A stretch of DNA of 64,000 bases from Allobrachymonas denitrificans DSM 15123. GTDB lineage: Bacteria > Pseudomonadota > Gammaproteobacteria > Burkholderiales > Burkholderiaceae_C. The DNA is taken from positions 372,001-436,000 of the forward strand of contig NZ_FOCW01000001.1 in assembly GCF_900110225.1 (NCBI RefSeq), given 5' to 3'. Shown in pieces: positions 17,657 to 27,567 of the stretch. Positions within the stretch are counted from its first letter, which is position 1. Each line of letters opens with the position of its first letter. Under the pieces are notes generated by a model, which had not been told where the DNA came from, made no database searches, and saw only the letters and a program-made list of their open reading frames with translations. Made by a program: the position numbers and the translations under genes.

Positions 17657-18434
17657 AGTAGTTCAAGACTTCAGGGCGCGTGGAGACGCGTGGAAGTCGG
17701 CACGTCTACAGCGCAATGTGCGCGGGGATTTTTCGGCATGGCATCGCGGGCGGGTGTGGTTTCTGCTCTGGGCGCTGGATGTGGACGTGCCGGCATTGCG
17801 TCCCCTGTTTGCACAGGCCAGACAGCAGCTGGCGCCCTGGCTGCTGCATGGCTATCGGCGCCAGCCGCATGTGACGCTGGGGCTGTGTGGCTTTCCAGGG
17901 CAGACGCGAGCGCAGTCGTCGCTAGGCGATCGCATGCAGGAGCATCACGTGGCGGGGGAGTCCGATAGCCTGCCGGATGCCTGCAGTCTCGCGGGATTGC
18001 GGAGGCAGGTGGAGGGTCTGGAGCGTTCCATTGCCTTGTCGCCCTTCAGGATGGACGTGGGAGGAGCCGGCAGCTTCACTTCTGCGCCATTTCTTGCCGT
18101 GCATCAGGGAGGTGAACTGCAGGCGCTGCGCGCTGCACTCGCTCTGGATCCGGCCTTGCAGCATCTGGAGGACTATGTGCCGCACGTCACGCTGGGGCTG
18201 TACCGGGAGTCCTGGCTGCGCTCTCAGCTGCAGCAAGGGCTGCGAGCCGTCGATGGCTTGCCCACTGTGTCGTTGCAGGTGCGGCAGGTGCAGCTGATGG
18301 CGTATGCGGCGGCCGATGTGGGCGGGCCGCTGGTGACGGTGGCGGCGTTTGATCTGCGCAGCCGCCGCTTGCGCTGGAATCCCCCCGCTTGCCGTGTGCT
18401 GGGCGAGTCCTGGTTGAAAACCTGGGATGGATAG
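17625..18434 (+). CDS. 2H phosphoesterase superfamily protein (2'-5' RNA ligase-like)
   Basis: 269-residue protein with two copies of the signature His-x-Thr motif, PHVTLGLCGF near residue 81 and PHVTLGLYRE near residue 186, spaced as in the two-fold repeat of LigT-type 2H phosphoesterases. Such proteins hydrolyse or join 2'-5' phosphodiester or cyclic phosphate bonds in RNA or nucleotides. The start is uncertain: ATG 17625 overlaps the DUF1294 gene by 32 bp and GTG 17649 by 8 bp; neither has a strong ribosome site. Probably the last gene of the rsmD-coaD run. The 133 bp after it hold no further gene. Confidence 0.75.
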   Translation: MFCTGWRRVAEVVQDFRARGDAWKSARLQRNVRGDFSAWHRGRVWFLLWALDVDVPALRPLFAQARQQLAPWLLHGYRRQPHVTLGLCGFPGQTRAQSSLGDRMQEHHVAGESDSLPDACSLAGLRRQVEGLERSIALSPFRMDVGGAGSFTSAPFLAVHQGGELQALRAALALDPALQHLEDYVPHVTLGLYRESWLRSQLQQGLRAVDGLPTVSLQVRQVQLMAYAAADVGGPLVTVAAFDLRSRRLRWNPPACRVLGESWLKTWDG

Positions 18435-18567
18435 CTGACGAGCCGCAAAGCGAACTCCGCGAGAACTGAAACCGGGCCGCGCGCGAGGCAATGAGCGCTG
18501 TGAGCTGCCACGATTGCCACTTTGACGGAACTGAGCCGAGCGAGAGGCAATGAGCCAGCAGCCGCAG

Positions 18568-20277
18568 TCAGTCCGCCATGCCCTCCACCACAAACTGCAC
18601 GCTCTCGCGCCCCTGCCAGCTGTTGATGTCCAGACGATAGGCCAGATGCGCCCGTGCCGGCAGCGGCTCGCTGCGGCCGAACCAGATGCCGTCCACTGTT
18701 TCGCCCTGATGGCGCAGCTGCAGCTTGAGGTGGCGCTCGCCCACCAGGCGCTGCTGCACCACGTCCAGCTCCTCGCTGAACACCGGTGCGGCAAACCCCT
18801 GGCCCCAGACCGCCTGCTGCAGGCTGGCGGCCACGTCGGTGCGGCGGAACTGGGCGGGCAGGGCCCCATCGGTTTCCAGCGTGCGCTGCAGGGTGGCGGC
18901 GTCCAGCCATTCTTCGGCCACCGTGGCCAACGCCTGCTTGAACACGTCGAGATGCTCACGGGCAATGGTGCAGCCGGCAGCCATGGCATGCCCGCCGAAC
19001 TTCTGCAGCACCTCGGGATGGCGCTTGGCGACCAGATCCAGCGCATCACGCAGGTGAAAGCCGGCGATGGAGCGGCCCGAACCCTTGAGCAGGTGCTCCA
19101 TGCCCGGAGCGGCACTGGCCGCAAACACGAAAGTGGGGCGATGCAGCCGGTCCTTCAGGCGCGAGGCGACAATGCCGACCACGCCTTCATGGAAGCTGTC
19201 GTCGAACACGCTGAGCGCGGCAGGCGGTTCGTGCAGGGCATCGTGCAGGCTTTCGGCCAAGGTGAAGGCCTGGGCGCGCATGCCATCCTCGATGTCGCGG
19301 CGCTCGCGGTTGATGGCTTCCAGCCGCTGCGCCAGTTCCATCGCGCGCAGGGCATCGTCGGTGAGCAGGCATTCGATGCCCAGCGTCATGTCGGACAGGC
19401 GTCCGGCAGCGTTGATGCGCGGGCCGAGGGCAAAGCCGAAATCGAAGGTGGAGGCGGTCTGCCAGGGGCGGCCGGCCACTTGGAACAGGGCACGCATGCC
19501 CGCGGGCATGGAGCCTGCGCGGATGCGGCGCAGGCCTTGCGCCACCATGCGGCGGTTGTTGGCGTCCAGGCGCACCACGTCGGCCACGGTGCCGAGGGCC
19601 ACCAGAGGCAGCAGAGGGTCGAGACGCGGCTGCTCGCCATTGGCAAAGGCGTCACGCGTGCGCAACTCGGCGCGCAGGGCCAGCAGCACGTAGAACATCA
19701 CGCCCACGCCAGCCAGCGCCTTGCTGGGGAAAGTGCACTCCGGATGGCTGGGATTGACGATGACGTCGGCACCGGGCAGTTCGGCACCGGGCAGGTGGTG
19801 GTCGGTGATCAGCACCTGCAGGCCCAGCGCCTGCGCCTGGCGCACGCCATCGACGCTGGCAATGCCGTTGTCCACCGTCACCAGCACATCGGCGCCGGTG
19901 GCGCGCACGCGTTCGGCGATAGAGGCCGTCAGCCCATAGCCATCGACCACGCGATCCGGCACCAGATAGCTGACCTGGCGCGCCCCGAGCAGGCGCAGGC
20001 CGCGCACGGCCACGGCGCAGGCGGTGGCGCCGTCGCAGTCGTAGTCGGCCACGATGCAGATGGACTTGTCGGCCGCCATGGCGTCAGCCAGCAGGCGAGC
20101 GGCTTCTCCCGTGCCGCGCAGTGCAGCAGGTGGCAACAGGTGGGTGAGGGCATCGTCCAGTTCGGACGGTTGGATGACACCGCGGGCAGCGTAGAGCTGG
20201 GCCAGCAGCGGATGCAGGCCACCTTGCTCCAGCGCCCAGCGGGCGCGCGGCGGCACGTCGCGCTCGATCAGGCGCAT
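18568..20277 (-). CDS. recJ: single-stranded-DNA exonuclease RecJ
   Basis: 569-residue 5'-3' single-strand exonuclease used in recombination, mismatch repair and fork repair. DHH-family metal motifs are intact: VADYDCDGATA (DYDCDG at residues 78-83), VDNGI (135-139) and TDHHLPG (158-164), then the GHAMAAGCTI motif of the DHHA1 domain near residue 440. Length is normal. Its ATG lies three bases after the stop codon of the upstream gene, so both should be on one transcript. Confidence 0.96.
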   Translation of the reverse strand: MRLIERDVPPRARWALEQGGLHPLLAQLYAARGVIQPSELDDALTHLLPPAALRGTGEAARLLADAMAADKSICIVADYDCDGATACAVAVRGLRLLGARQVSYLVPDRVVDGYGLTASIAERVRATGADVLVTVDNGIASVDGVRQAQALGLQVLITDHHLPGAELPGADVIVNPSHPECTFPSKALAGVGVMFYVLLALRAELRTRDAFANGEQPRLDPLLPLVALGTVADVVRLDANNRRMVAQGLRRIRAGSMPAGMRALFQVAGRPWQTASTFDFGFALGPRINAAGRLSDMTLGIECLLTDDALRAMELAQRLEAINRERRDIEDGMRAQAFTLAESLHDALHEPPAALSVFDDSFHEGVVGIVASRLKDRLHRPTFVFAASAAPGMEHLLKGSGRSIAGFHLRDALDLVAKRHPEVLQKFGGHAMAAGCTIAREHLDVFKQALATVAEEWLDAATLQRTLETDGALPAQFRRTDVAASLQQAVWGQGFAAPVFSEELDVVQQRLVGERHLKLQLRHQGETVDGIWFGRSEPLPARAHLAYRLDINSWQGRESVQFVVEGMAD

Positions 20278-20280
20278 GGC

Positions 20281-21312
20281 TTACAGGGCCTTGAGGATCG
20301 TGGCGGCACGGCTCGGACGCAGCGCGCGGCCAGCCTTCTGGAACAGGGAGACGGGGGCGGCATTCCAGGTGAGGGCGCGACGTTCGCTGCACAGCGTGAT
20401 GCGCAGGCGCTGCAGCTTGCCTTCCTTGTGGCGCTGCAGCAGCGGGGCAAAAACGGCATCGTCCAGCCAGTTCCAGGCGGTGAGCCAGGCTTGCCAGTCT
20501 TCGCGCTGGGCCGCGGTGGCCAGCTGGCGCAGCAGGTGCGGCTGCAGGGCGTCCTCGGCTTCGGGCAGCACCGGCACTTCGGTCGGCAGGATGCCGGCGC
20601 CGCTGACCCAGAAGGAGTTGACCGGCAACTCGTTGTGCGCCATGCGGCGCTCGTTCACCGGGTGGGTGTAGAGCAGCATCTGCATTTCGCTCTGCAGGCG
20701 CTGCAGCGGAGCCGCGCGGGCCGCCGTGGGGCTGGTGGTGGCACGCGTGGAGGTGGGCATCCAGCTCTCGACGTTGCGGCCGCAGACGCGATCCAGCGAG
20801 GCGGTGCGCAGATTCTCCAGCATGCGGCCATGAGCCAGCCACTGGACGATGCCGGACTTGTCGACCGGTAGTTCCACCAGATGCAGGCCTTCTTCGGCAA
20901 ACCAGGGCTGCATGGATTCGCACAGGCTGTGCGCTTCTTCGGGCTTGAGGGCCAGCTCGGCCGGGTGCGCCATGGTGACGTGGTCGGCGTGGATCTGCCA
21001 GTGGCACAGCGTGACCAAGCCCCAGGCTATGGGCAGCTTGGTGGCTACGCCCAGCAGGCGTGCCGTGTGGGCCGCCCAGGGCATCTGTCCGTCAAGGCGC
21101 AGATCCTGGGGCCAGGCCAGCGCTTCGGCCAGCTTGTGTTCGTGGGGGGTACTGTAGCTATATTCGTCGCATTCCCAGACCGGCTCGGCCTGCAGGCGGT
21201 CGAGCAGCGCCGGCAAATGGATCAGGTTGAGCTGCTGCACAGCCTGCTGGCAGCCGGCGGAACTGGCTGAGGCAAAGGGAACGATCAGATGGTGGGCAAG
21301 GGCAGCGGACAT
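20281..21312 (-). CDS. conserved protein encoded upstream of recJ, function unknown
   Basis: 343-residue cytoplasmic protein with no signal peptide or membrane segment. It resembles a conserved family of betaproteobacteria and gammaproteobacteria once annotated as phosphoglycerate-mutase-related or regulatory protein and commonly found next to recJ. Visible conserved-looking stretches are HLIVPFASASS at the start, EEAHSLCESMQPWF in the middle and HNELPVNSFWVSGAG in the second half, the last resembling a metal- or phosphate-binding strand-loop. I cannot assign a reaction. ATG 21312 is chosen because the N terminus MSAALAHHLIVPFA fits the family. The coupling to recJ (three-base gap) suggests a role in DNA metabolism, but this is inference. 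Confidence 0.75.
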   Translation of the reverse strand: MSAALAHHLIVPFASASSAGCQQAVQQLNLIHLPALLDRLQAEPVWECDEYSYSTPHEHKLAEALAWPQDLRLDGQMPWAAHTARLLGVATKLPIAWGLVTLCHWQIHADHVTMAHPAELALKPEEAHSLCESMQPWFAEEGLHLVELPVDKSGIVQWLAHGRMLENLRTASLDRVCGRNVESWMPTSTRATTSPTAARAAPLQRLQSEMQMLLYTHPVNERRMAHNELPVNSFWVSGAGILPTEVPVLPEAEDALQPHLLRQLATAAQREDWQAWLTAWNWLDDAVFAPLLQRHKEGKLQRLRITLCSERRALTWNAAPVSLFQKAGRALRPSRAATILKAL

Positions 21313-21385
21313 GGAGGCAGGGAACAGACAGCAGAACACAGGCCTGCCGTGCCGGCCGAGTGGCCACGCGACGACAATTGATCCT

Positions 21386-21416
21386 ATTGTAGAAGGCCTT
21401 CGACTTTATGTGTCAC
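21386..21416 (-). promoter_or_regulatory. candidate promoter of the recJ operon
   Basis: On the minus strand GTGACA (complement of 21411-21416) and TACAAT (complement of 21386-21391) are separated by 19 bases. The -10 box is about 74 bases before the first gene. The spacer is slightly long, so this is a candidate only. Confidence 0.45.
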
Positions 21417-21460
21417 TTCGCGGGATTGCAGGCCGCGGTGTTACGTGTCTGTTGCAGTCG

Positions 21461-22825
21461 TCAGGCCGGCTTGAGCACGTCTTCCAGGCTTTCCAGCGCA
21501 CCGTGGGCGAGATGGGTGACTTCGCTGTGGTTCAGGATGTAGGGCGGCATCAGGTAGAGCGTGTGGCCGATGGGGCGCAGCAGCAGGCCGTGGCGGCGCG
21601 CGGCCAGGTGGTAACGCTGGGCAAAACTGCCGCCGGCCATGCCGTTGACGGCGTCATCGGCGGAGATGGCGGGAATGGCCTGCGGCTCCACGTCGAAGGC
21701 CCAGATCAGGCCCTGGCGCCGCGCGTTGCGCACGGCGGCATGGCTGGCCAGGGGCTGCAGCGCGTTTTCCAGCCGCTCGGCCAGCAGTTCGTTCATGCAC
21801 AGCACATCGTCGCTCTCGAAGGTGTCCAGGCAGGCCAGTGCGGCGCGGCAGGCCAGCGGGTTGCCGGTGTAGGAGTGCGAATGCAGAAAGCCCATGCGCA
21901 CGTCGTCATCGTAGAAGGCCTGGTAGATGGCATCGCGCGTGAGCACCAGCGACAGCGGCAGGTAGCCGCCGGTGATGCCCTTGGACAGGCAGAGGAAATC
22001 CGGCCAGATGCCGGCCTGCTCGCAGGCGAAGAAACTGCCGGTGCGGCCACAACCCACGGCGATCTCGTCGGCGATCAGGTGCACCTGGTGGCGGTCGCAC
22101 AGGATGCGCAACTGCTGCAGGTAGGAAGGATCGTGCATGGCCATGCCGGTGGCGCACTGCACCAGCGGCTCGACGATGACGGCTGCGATCTCGCCGGCAT
22201 GTTCTTCCAGCAGGGCATTCATGGCGTGGATGGCGTTGCAGGCCGCCTTGCCGGGCGTGGCTGCCTTGCGCGCGTCGGGGCTGGGCGCCATGAAGGCGTG
22301 CTGCAGCAACGGGTGGTAGGCATGGCGGAACACGTCCACATCGGTCACGCTGAGGGCGCCCAGTGTTTCGCCGTGGTAGCTCTGCTCCAGATAGACGAAG
22401 CGGTGCTTGTCCGGCAAGCCCTTGTTGCGCCAGTAGTGGGCGCTCATCTTGAGGGCAATCTCGACCGCCGAGGCGCCATCGGAGCCGTAGAAGGCGTGGC
22501 CGAGGTTGTGCTCGGTGAGCGTGGCCAGACGCTCCGACAGTTCCACTACCGGCGCATGCGTGCAGCCGGAAATCATGGCGTGTTCGAGCTTGCCGAGCTG
22601 GTCGATCAGTGCACCGTTGATGCGCGGGTTGGCATGGCCGAACAGGTTGACCCACCAGCTGCTGATGCCGTCCAGATAACGATCGCCGTTCTCGTCCTGC
22701 AGCCAGGCGCCTTCGCCACGCACGATGGCCAGCGGGGGCAGCTTCTCGTGCTGTTTCATCTGCGTGCAGGGGTGCCAGACGCTGCGCAGGCTGCGCTGGC
22801 TCAGGGAGTTGGGCGAAAGAATCAT
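21461..22825 (-). CDS. bioA: adenosylmethionine-8-amino-7-oxononanoate aminotransferase
   Basis: 454-residue PLP-dependent aminotransferase that converts KAPA to DAPA in biotin synthesis using S-adenosylmethionine as amino donor. Seen: SVWHPCTQMKQHE (substrate-binding Trp and Tyr-region of BioA), ISSWWVNLFGHANP, the phosphate-binding YGSDGASAVEIALKM, VEPLVQCATGM, ADEIAVGCGRTG with the PLP aspartate, and the Schiff-base lysine in LSKGITGG. ATG 22825 gives the usual N terminus; the upstream in-frame extension overlaps the divergent lolC leader. No other bio gene is adjacent. Confidence 0.94.
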   Translation of the reverse strand: MILSPNSLSQRSLRSVWHPCTQMKQHEKLPPLAIVRGEGAWLQDENGDRYLDGISSWWVNLFGHANPRINGALIDQLGKLEHAMISGCTHAPVVELSERLATLTEHNLGHAFYGSDGASAVEIALKMSAHYWRNKGLPDKHRFVYLEQSYHGETLGALSVTDVDVFRHAYHPLLQHAFMAPSPDARKAATPGKAACNAIHAMNALLEEHAGEIAAVIVEPLVQCATGMAMHDPSYLQQLRILCDRHQVHLIADEIAVGCGRTGSFFACEQAGIWPDFLCLSKGITGGYLPLSLVLTRDAIYQAFYDDDVRMGFLHSHSYTGNPLACRAALACLDTFESDDVLCMNELLAERLENALQPLASHAAVRNARRQGLIWAFDVEPQAIPAISADDAVNGMAGGSFAQRYHLAARRHGLLLRPIGHTLYLMPPYILNHSEVTHLAHGALESLEDVLKPA

Positions 22826-22990
22826 GACGGGGAGAGGGAGTCGCGATGGGGCAAGTGTAGCCTGACGATATGTTGCAACCTTGCAGATCTGCTCACAGGG
22901 GAGGGGAATCGGCCATGCCACAATATCCTCGCTCCGGCAGGCTGCGGCGTGCACGGGCATTACTCAGGCGAGGCATACAACAAACAACAC

Positions 22991-24244
22991 ATGCAGACTC
23001 CGTACGAACTATTGCTGGGCTGGCGCTATACGCGCGCCGGCCGCTCCACCCGCCGCAACGGGTTCATCTCTTTCATTTCGGCCGCGTCCATCGTCGGCAT
23101 TGCGCTGGGCGTTGCGGCGCTGATCATCGTGCTGTCGGTCATGAACGGCTTCCAGAAGGAAGTGCGCGACCGCATGCTGGGCGTGGTGTCGCACATCGAG
23201 GTGATGAGCGTGGACGGCAGCGGCCTGCAGGATGTGCCGGCGCTGCTGCAGCGCGTGAAGGCGCAGCCCGAGGTGGTGGGGGCCGCCCCCTTTGTCAACG
23301 GCCAGTCGCTGATCGCCCATGGCGAAGACATGCGCGGCGTGCTGGTGCGCGGCATCCAGCCGGAACTGGAGCCCGAGGTGGCCAATGTGGCTGCCACCAA
23401 CCAGGAAGTGCTCAAGCAGCTGCAACCGGGCAGCTTTGGCGCCGTGCTGGGTGTGCAACTGGCACGCAGTCTGGGCGTGCATGTGGGCGACAAGGTGACC
23501 CTGGTGGCGCCGAGTGGGCAGGTGACGCCGGCCGGCGTGATGCCGCGCCTGAAACAGGTGACGGTGGTCGGCACGTTTGACTCGGGCCACTACGAATTCG
23601 ACGCCGGCATGGTGATGCTGCATGTGGAAGACGCTGCACGCATCTTCCAGCTGGAAGGCCCGAGCGGCGTGCGCCTGAAAATCCGCGACCTGAACCAGGC
23701 GCCCATCGTGGCCAACCAGATCGGCAATGCGCTGGACGGCCAGTACCGCATCAGCGACTGGACGCAGCAGAACCGCAGCTGGTTTGCCGCCGTGCAGGTG
23801 GAAAAACGCATGATGTTCATCATTCTGACGCTGATCGTGGCAGTGGCCGCGTTCAACCTGGTGAGCACGCTGGTGATGAGCGTGCAGGACAAGCGCGCCG
23901 ACATCGCCATCCTGCGCACGCTGGGCGCCTCGCCGCGCAGCATCATGCGCATCTTCATGGTGCAGGGCGCCACGGCAGGCATCATCGGCACGCTCTCCGG
24001 CCTGGCGCTGGGGCTGCTGATTGCCTACAACATCGACGTGATCGTGCCCTTCATCGAGAACCTGCTGCAGACCTCCTTCCTGCCGCAGGACATCTACCTG
24101 ATCAGCAAGATGCCGAGCGATCCGGAGGCGAGCGATATTGTGCCCATCGTGGTGGTGTCGCTGATTCTGGCCTTCCTGGCCACCTTGTATCCGAGCTGGC
24201 GTGCCAGCCGTGTCAATCCGGCGGAGGCGCTGCGCTATGAGTAA
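22991..24244 (+). CDS. lolC: lipoprotein-releasing ABC transporter permease LolC/LolE
   Basis: 417-residue inner-membrane permease that extracts lipoproteins from the membrane and passes them to LolA. The N-terminal helix after [14 protein letters not shown] and the second half with three helices (about 270-300, 315-350, 375-405) give the four-helix LolC/E layout around a large periplasmic domain. The ending [18 protein letters not shown] is the FtsX-family C terminus. Only one permease gene is present, so the transporter may be of the single-permease type (LolF-like) or a partner lies elsewhere. The lolD start overlaps its end by eight bases. Confidence 0.92.
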   Translation: MQTPYELLLGWRYTRAGRSTRRNGFISFISAASIVGIALGVAALIIVLSVMNGFQKEVRDRMLGVVSHIEVMSVDGSGLQDVPALLQRVKAQPEVVGAAPFVNGQSLIAHGEDMRGVLVRGIQPELEPEVANVAATNQEVLKQLQPGSFGAVLGVQLARSLGVHVGDKVTLVAPSGQVTPAGVMPRLKQVTVVGTFDSGHYEFDAGMVMLHVEDAARIFQLEGPSGVRLKIRDLNQAPIVANQIGNALDGQYRISDWTQQNRSWFAAVQVEKRMMFIILTLIVAVAAFNLVSTLVMSVQDKRADIAILRTLGASPRSIMRIFMVQGATAGIIGTLSGLALGLLIAYNIDVIVPFIENLLQTSFLPQDIYLISKMPSDPEASDIVPIVVVSLILAFLATLYPSWRASRVNPAEALRYE

Positions 24245-24959
24245 TGTTGCACATAACGGCCCGGTGCTGCAGGCGAGCGGCCTGACCAAGCGCTTTCATG
24301 AGGGCAGGAATATCGACCTGACCGTGCTGCGCGGCGTGGATCTGGCGGTGCAGGCGGGCGAGACTGTCGCCATTGTTGGCGCTTCCGGCTCCGGCAAGAG
24401 CACACTGCTGCACATGCTGGGCGGGCTGGATGCGCCGACCAGCGGCACGGTGCACATCATGGGCAAGGAGCTGTCGCGCCTGTCGCTGGCGCAGCAGGGG
24501 GACTTGCGCAATGCGCACCTGGGCTTTGTCTACCAGTTCCACCATCTGCTGCCCGAATTTACTGCGGCCGAGAACGTGGCGATGCCGCTGTGGGTGCGCC
24601 GCATGGGCCGGCCCGAAGCGCGCAAGCTGGCGCTGGACATGCTGGCGCAGGTGGGGCTGGGCGAGCGTGCCGAGCACCGTCCGGCCGAGCTGTCGGGCGG
24701 CGAGCGCCAGCGCGTGGCGATTGCGCGTGCGCTGGTGACGCGCCCGGCCTGCGTGCTGGCCGACGAGCCCACCGGCAACCTGGACCGCAATACGGCAGAG
24801 CAGGTGTTCGGCCTGATGCTGCAGCTGGCGCGCGACCACAACACCGCGTTTGTGCTGGTCTCGCACGATGAGCAGCTGGCCGCGCGCTGCGACCGCCAGT
24901 TCCGCATGGACCGTGGGCAGTTGATGCCGATGCAGGAGCAGGCGACCCAGGCCGCCTGA
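24237..24959 (+). CDS. lolD: lipoprotein-releasing ABC transporter ATPase LolD
   Basis: 240-residue ATPase of the lipoprotein-releasing complex. Walker [10 protein letters not shown] at residues 48-56, the LolD-type Q-loop [16 protein letters not shown], signature [15 protein letters not shown], Walker [13 protein letters not shown] and the switch His in LVSHDEQLA are all intact. The ATG overlaps the end of lolC, indicating translational coupling and equimolar synthesis. Confidence 0.96.
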   Translation: MSNVAHNGPVLQASGLTKRFHEGRNIDLTVLRGVDLAVQAGETVAIVGASGSGKSTLLHMLGGLDAPTSGTVHIMGKELSRLSLAQQGDLRNAHLGFVYQFHHLLPEFTAAENVAMPLWVRRMGRPEARKLALDMLAQVGLGERAEHRPAELSGGERQRVAIARALVTRPACVLADEPTGNLDRNTAEQVFGLMLQLARDHNTAFVLVSHDEQLAARCDRQFRMDRGQLMPMQEQATQAA

Positions 24960-25002
24960 GACTTTCTGCGGATCGAGCCGCCCCAGGGGGAAGGAGGATT
25001 GG

Positions 25003-25539
25003 ATGCAAGGAAGTACTTCCCAGCTTGATGACCCTGTCGCCGCAGCGCAGAACTTGCGTGCGCGTCACCGGGGCACCGCCGGCGTGCTGCCTGTCCGATC
25101 CCTGCGCGCCCGGCTGAGGCGATTGGCACTGCTGGGAGCCGCGTTCGGCCTGGTGTCCGGCGCGGGCGCCATGCTGGCGGCCTGCGCCTATCCCGGCGGC
25201 CCGGGTTTCGCCGAGCTGCCGCCCTGGCTGCAGGCACATCTGGCCCGCGTCAATGCGGATGCGCGCCATCCCTCGGTGATCGCGGTATGGGAGTGGCCGT
25301 ATCAGGGGCGCACGGTGTATGAAATCCAGGCCGGCTGTTGCGACCGTTTCAACGAGCTGTACGACGCGCAAGGCACCTACCTCTGTGCGCCTACCGGCGG
25401 CTATACCGGCCGCGGTGACGGCAAGTGTCCGGATGCGGTCGCCGCACGCGCGGCGGCTGGCGAGCAAGTGCGCAAGCTGTGGTACCACGAGGCGCCTGCC
25501 CATCCCGCTGATCGCGCCAGTGCCCCCGACCTGCCATGA
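25003..25539 (+). CDS. putative lipoprotein with a cysteine-rich C-terminal domain
   Basis: 178-residue protein. A basic N terminus and hydrophobic stretch (residues 40-60) end in MLAAC, a fair lipobox, so it is probably a lipoprotein with an unusually long n-region. The mature part holds VYEIQAGCCDRFNELYDAQG and then LCAPTGGYTGRGDGKCPD, a CC-C-C pattern found in small secreted domains of unknown function (I recall a DUF6970-like family but cannot confirm it). Its stop overlaps the tatD start by four bases. A later start would shorten the odd N-terminal arm. Confidence 0.65.
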   Translation: MQGSTSQLDDPVAAAQNLRARHRGTAGVLPVRSLRARLRRLALLGAAFGLVSGAGAMLAACAYPGGPGFAELPPWLQAHLARVNADARHPSVIAVWEWPYQGRTVYEIQAGCCDRFNELYDAQGTYLCAPTGGYTGRGDGKCPDAVAARAAAGEQVRKLWYHEAPAHPADRASAPDLP

Positions 25540-26390
25540 CGCCCTGGATCGACACCCATTGCCATCTGGACGGGTTCGAGTTCGCCCCCGACCGTGATGC
25601 AGTGCGTGCGGGAGCGAGGGAGGCGGGTGTCGGCTTGTGCGTGATTCCCGCCGTGGCCGTGGACAACTTTGCTGCCGTGCAGGCCCTGGCACGGCGCTGG
25701 GGCGATGGCTACGGCCTGGGCATCCATCCCATGTGCGTGCCCGATGCCCATGAGCGCGATCTGCAGCTGCTGGAGCAGGCGCTGGAAGCTGAGCAGGACG
25801 ATCCGCATCTGGTGGCGGTGGGCGAAATCGGGCTGGATTTTTTCGTGCCGGGGCTGGACACGCCGGCCATGCGCGAGAAGCAGGAGTTTTTTCTGCGTGA
25901 ACAGCTCAAGCTGGCGCGGCGCTTTGACTTGCCGGTGCTGCTGCATTCGCGCCGTTCGGTGGATGCGGTGCTGAAGCTGCTGCGGCAGGTGACGCCGCCT
26001 GGCGGCATTGCGCATGCCTTTGTCGGCAGCCGGCAGCAGGCGGATGCCTTCATCGGGCTGGGTTGCAAGCTGGGCTTTGGCGGTGCCATGACCTTCGAGC
26101 GCGCCACGCGGCTGCGGGCGCTGGCTACGGAGTTGCCGCTGGACAGCATCGTGATGGAAACCGACTCGCCGGACATCGCGCCGCACTGGCTGTACGTGAC
26201 GGCGGAGGAGCGTGCGGCAGGCAGGCCGCAGGCGCGCAATACGCCGGCCGAGATTCCACGCATCGGCCAGGTGCTGGCCGATCTGCGCGCAGAAGCAGTG
26301 GATCTGGTGAGGGAGCAGACCAGCCGCAACGCGCTGCAGGTCCTGCCCCGTTTGCAGGCGCTGCTGGCGCCGGCGCTGGGCGGTGCGTAA
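25536..26390 (+). CDS. tatD: TatD family metal-dependent hydrolase (deoxyribonuclease)
   Basis: 284-residue TIM-barrel metallohydrolase of the TatD/YcfH/YjjV family, which shows DNase activity and is linked to DNA repair or quality control. Metal ligands appear in order: IDTHCHLDGFEF at the start, AVGEIGLDFF with the Glu near residue 94, LLHSRRS, GIAHAFVGS, and VMETDSPDIAPHW with the final Asp near residue 209. The start overlaps the lipoprotein gene by four bases (ATGA). Confidence 0.9.
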   Translation: MTPWIDTHCHLDGFEFAPDRDAVRAGAREAGVGLCVIPAVAVDNFAAVQALARRWGDGYGLGIHPMCVPDAHERDLQLLEQALEAEQDDPHLVAVGEIGLDFFVPGLDTPAMREKQEFFLREQLKLARRFDLPVLLHSRRSVDAVLKLLRQVTPPGGIAHAFVGSRQQADAFIGLGCKLGFGGAMTFERATRLRALATELPLDSIVMETDSPDIAPHWLYVTAEERAAGRPQARNTPAEIPRIGQVLADLRAEAVDLVREQTSRNALQVLPRLQALLAPALGGA

Positions 26391-26399
26391 GTAGCCTAG

Positions 26400-26654
26400 T
26401 CAGCGACGCAGGCGCCGCACCAGCCAGGCCAGGGCGCAGCAGAGCAGCGTGGTTTCGATCCACAGCAGCGGGAACATCAGGAATTCGTGCGGCAGCCCGG
26501 TGAGCCTGGCCAACAGGTTGGCAAGGGCTGCGGGCAGGGCCAGCAGGGGATCCAGCCAGCCCAGCACTTCAGAAGCCGCCCCCCATTCAGGCGTCAGCAG
26601 GAACAGCAGCGCTGCCAGAACCAGTCCGACAGCGAGGCACATGCGCCGGATCAT
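26400..26654 (-). CDS. small membrane protein, unknown
   Basis: 84 residues with two strongly hydrophobic segments (about 4-22 and 61-78) and a basic tail VRRLRR. It lies 16 bp after the MscS-type channel gene on the same strand and is convergent with tatD, so it may be the last gene of a two-gene unit. No family recognised; coding status rests on position, hydrophobicity and lack of a competing frame. Confidence 0.5.
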   Translation of the reverse strand: MIRRMCLAVGLVLAALLFLLTPEWGAASEVLGWLDPLLALPAALANLLARLTGLPHEFLMFPLLWIETTLLCCALAWLVRRLRR

Positions 26655-26670
26655 GCGGCTCGCCGGGGCA

Positions 26671-27516
26671 TCAGGCCTGTACCGGGCCGGGTGCCGGCAG
26701 CGGCAGGCCGCGGTAGCTCATCGGCGTTTCGGGCACCGGGTAGCCGGCAGCACCGAAGGTGTCCACGATGGCCTTGTGCGTGTCGAAATAGACCTGCCAG
26801 TAGTGCTCGTTGTTGGTGTAGGGGCGCACGCAGAGCTTGGGGCCTTCGGGCGTGAATTCCAGGATCTCAATGTCCGGCGCAGGCGTTTGCGTCACATTGG
26901 GAATGGCGGCAATCACCGGGCGCAGGCGGGCGATGGCGTCCTGCACATCCACGCCGTTGGCAACCTTGGCCACGCAGTCCACGCGGCGCACCGGCAGCGT
27001 GCTGTAGTTCTGGATGTTGTCCGAGAAGATCTTGTTGTTGCCCACGATGGTGGTCACGTTGTCCGGGGTGACGATGGTGGTGGTGAACAGGCCCAGCTCG
27101 GTCACGGTGCCGGTCACGCCGCCGGCCTGCACGAAATCGCCCACCTTGTAGGGGCGCAGCACCTGCATGAACACGCCGGCCGCAAAGTGCGCCAGCAGTC
27201 CGCCCCAGGCCGTGCCGATGGCCAGGCCGGCGCCGGCCAGCAGGGCGGCGAAGGAAGTCGTCTCCACCCCAAACAGGCCCAGAATGGCCAGGATCAGCAC
27301 CACCGTCAGCAGCACCGACACGATGGATTTCAGGTATTTCACCAGGGTGGGATCGAGCTTGCCGGCGCGGTCCAGCCCCTTGCCCATCAGGCCCACGGCC
27401 AGGTTGATCAGCCAGCGGCCGATGATCCATGCCACAATCGCGCCGATGATTTTCAGGCCGATATCCACGCCCTGTGTGGCGATGAAGGTGGAAACGTTGT
27501 CCAGATTGATGTTCAT
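26671..27516 (-). CDS. small-conductance mechanosensitive channel (MscS family)
   Basis: 281-residue MscS-type channel opening under hypo-osmotic membrane tension. Three hydrophobic segments are followed by the pore helix GAGLAIGTAWGGLLAHFAAGVFMQVLRPYKVGDFV, whose Gly/Ala pattern is that of TM3, and then the cytoplasmic beta domain with VTELGLFTTTIVTPDNVTTIVGNN. Length matches E. coli MscS. The ATG at 27516 is preferred over a GTG two codons earlier because GGGAG stands seven bases before it. Confidence 0.93.
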   Translation of the reverse strand: MNINLDNVSTFIATQGVDIGLKIIGAIVAWIIGRWLINLAVGLMGKGLDRAGKLDPTLVKYLKSIVSVLLTVVLILAILGLFGVETTSFAALLAGAGLAIGTAWGGLLAHFAAGVFMQVLRPYKVGDFVQAGGVTGTVTELGLFTTTIVTPDNVTTIVGNNKIFSDNIQNYSTLPVRRVDCVAKVANGVDVQDAIARLRPVIAAIPNVTQTPAPDIEILEFTPEGPKLCVRPYTNNEHYWQVYFDTHKAIVDTFGAAGYPVPETPMSYRGLPLPAPGPVQA

Positions 27517-27567
27517 GTGCACTCTCCCGGAGTTGGTGGAGGCAGGTGTGCCCCCGCAGATGGCCGC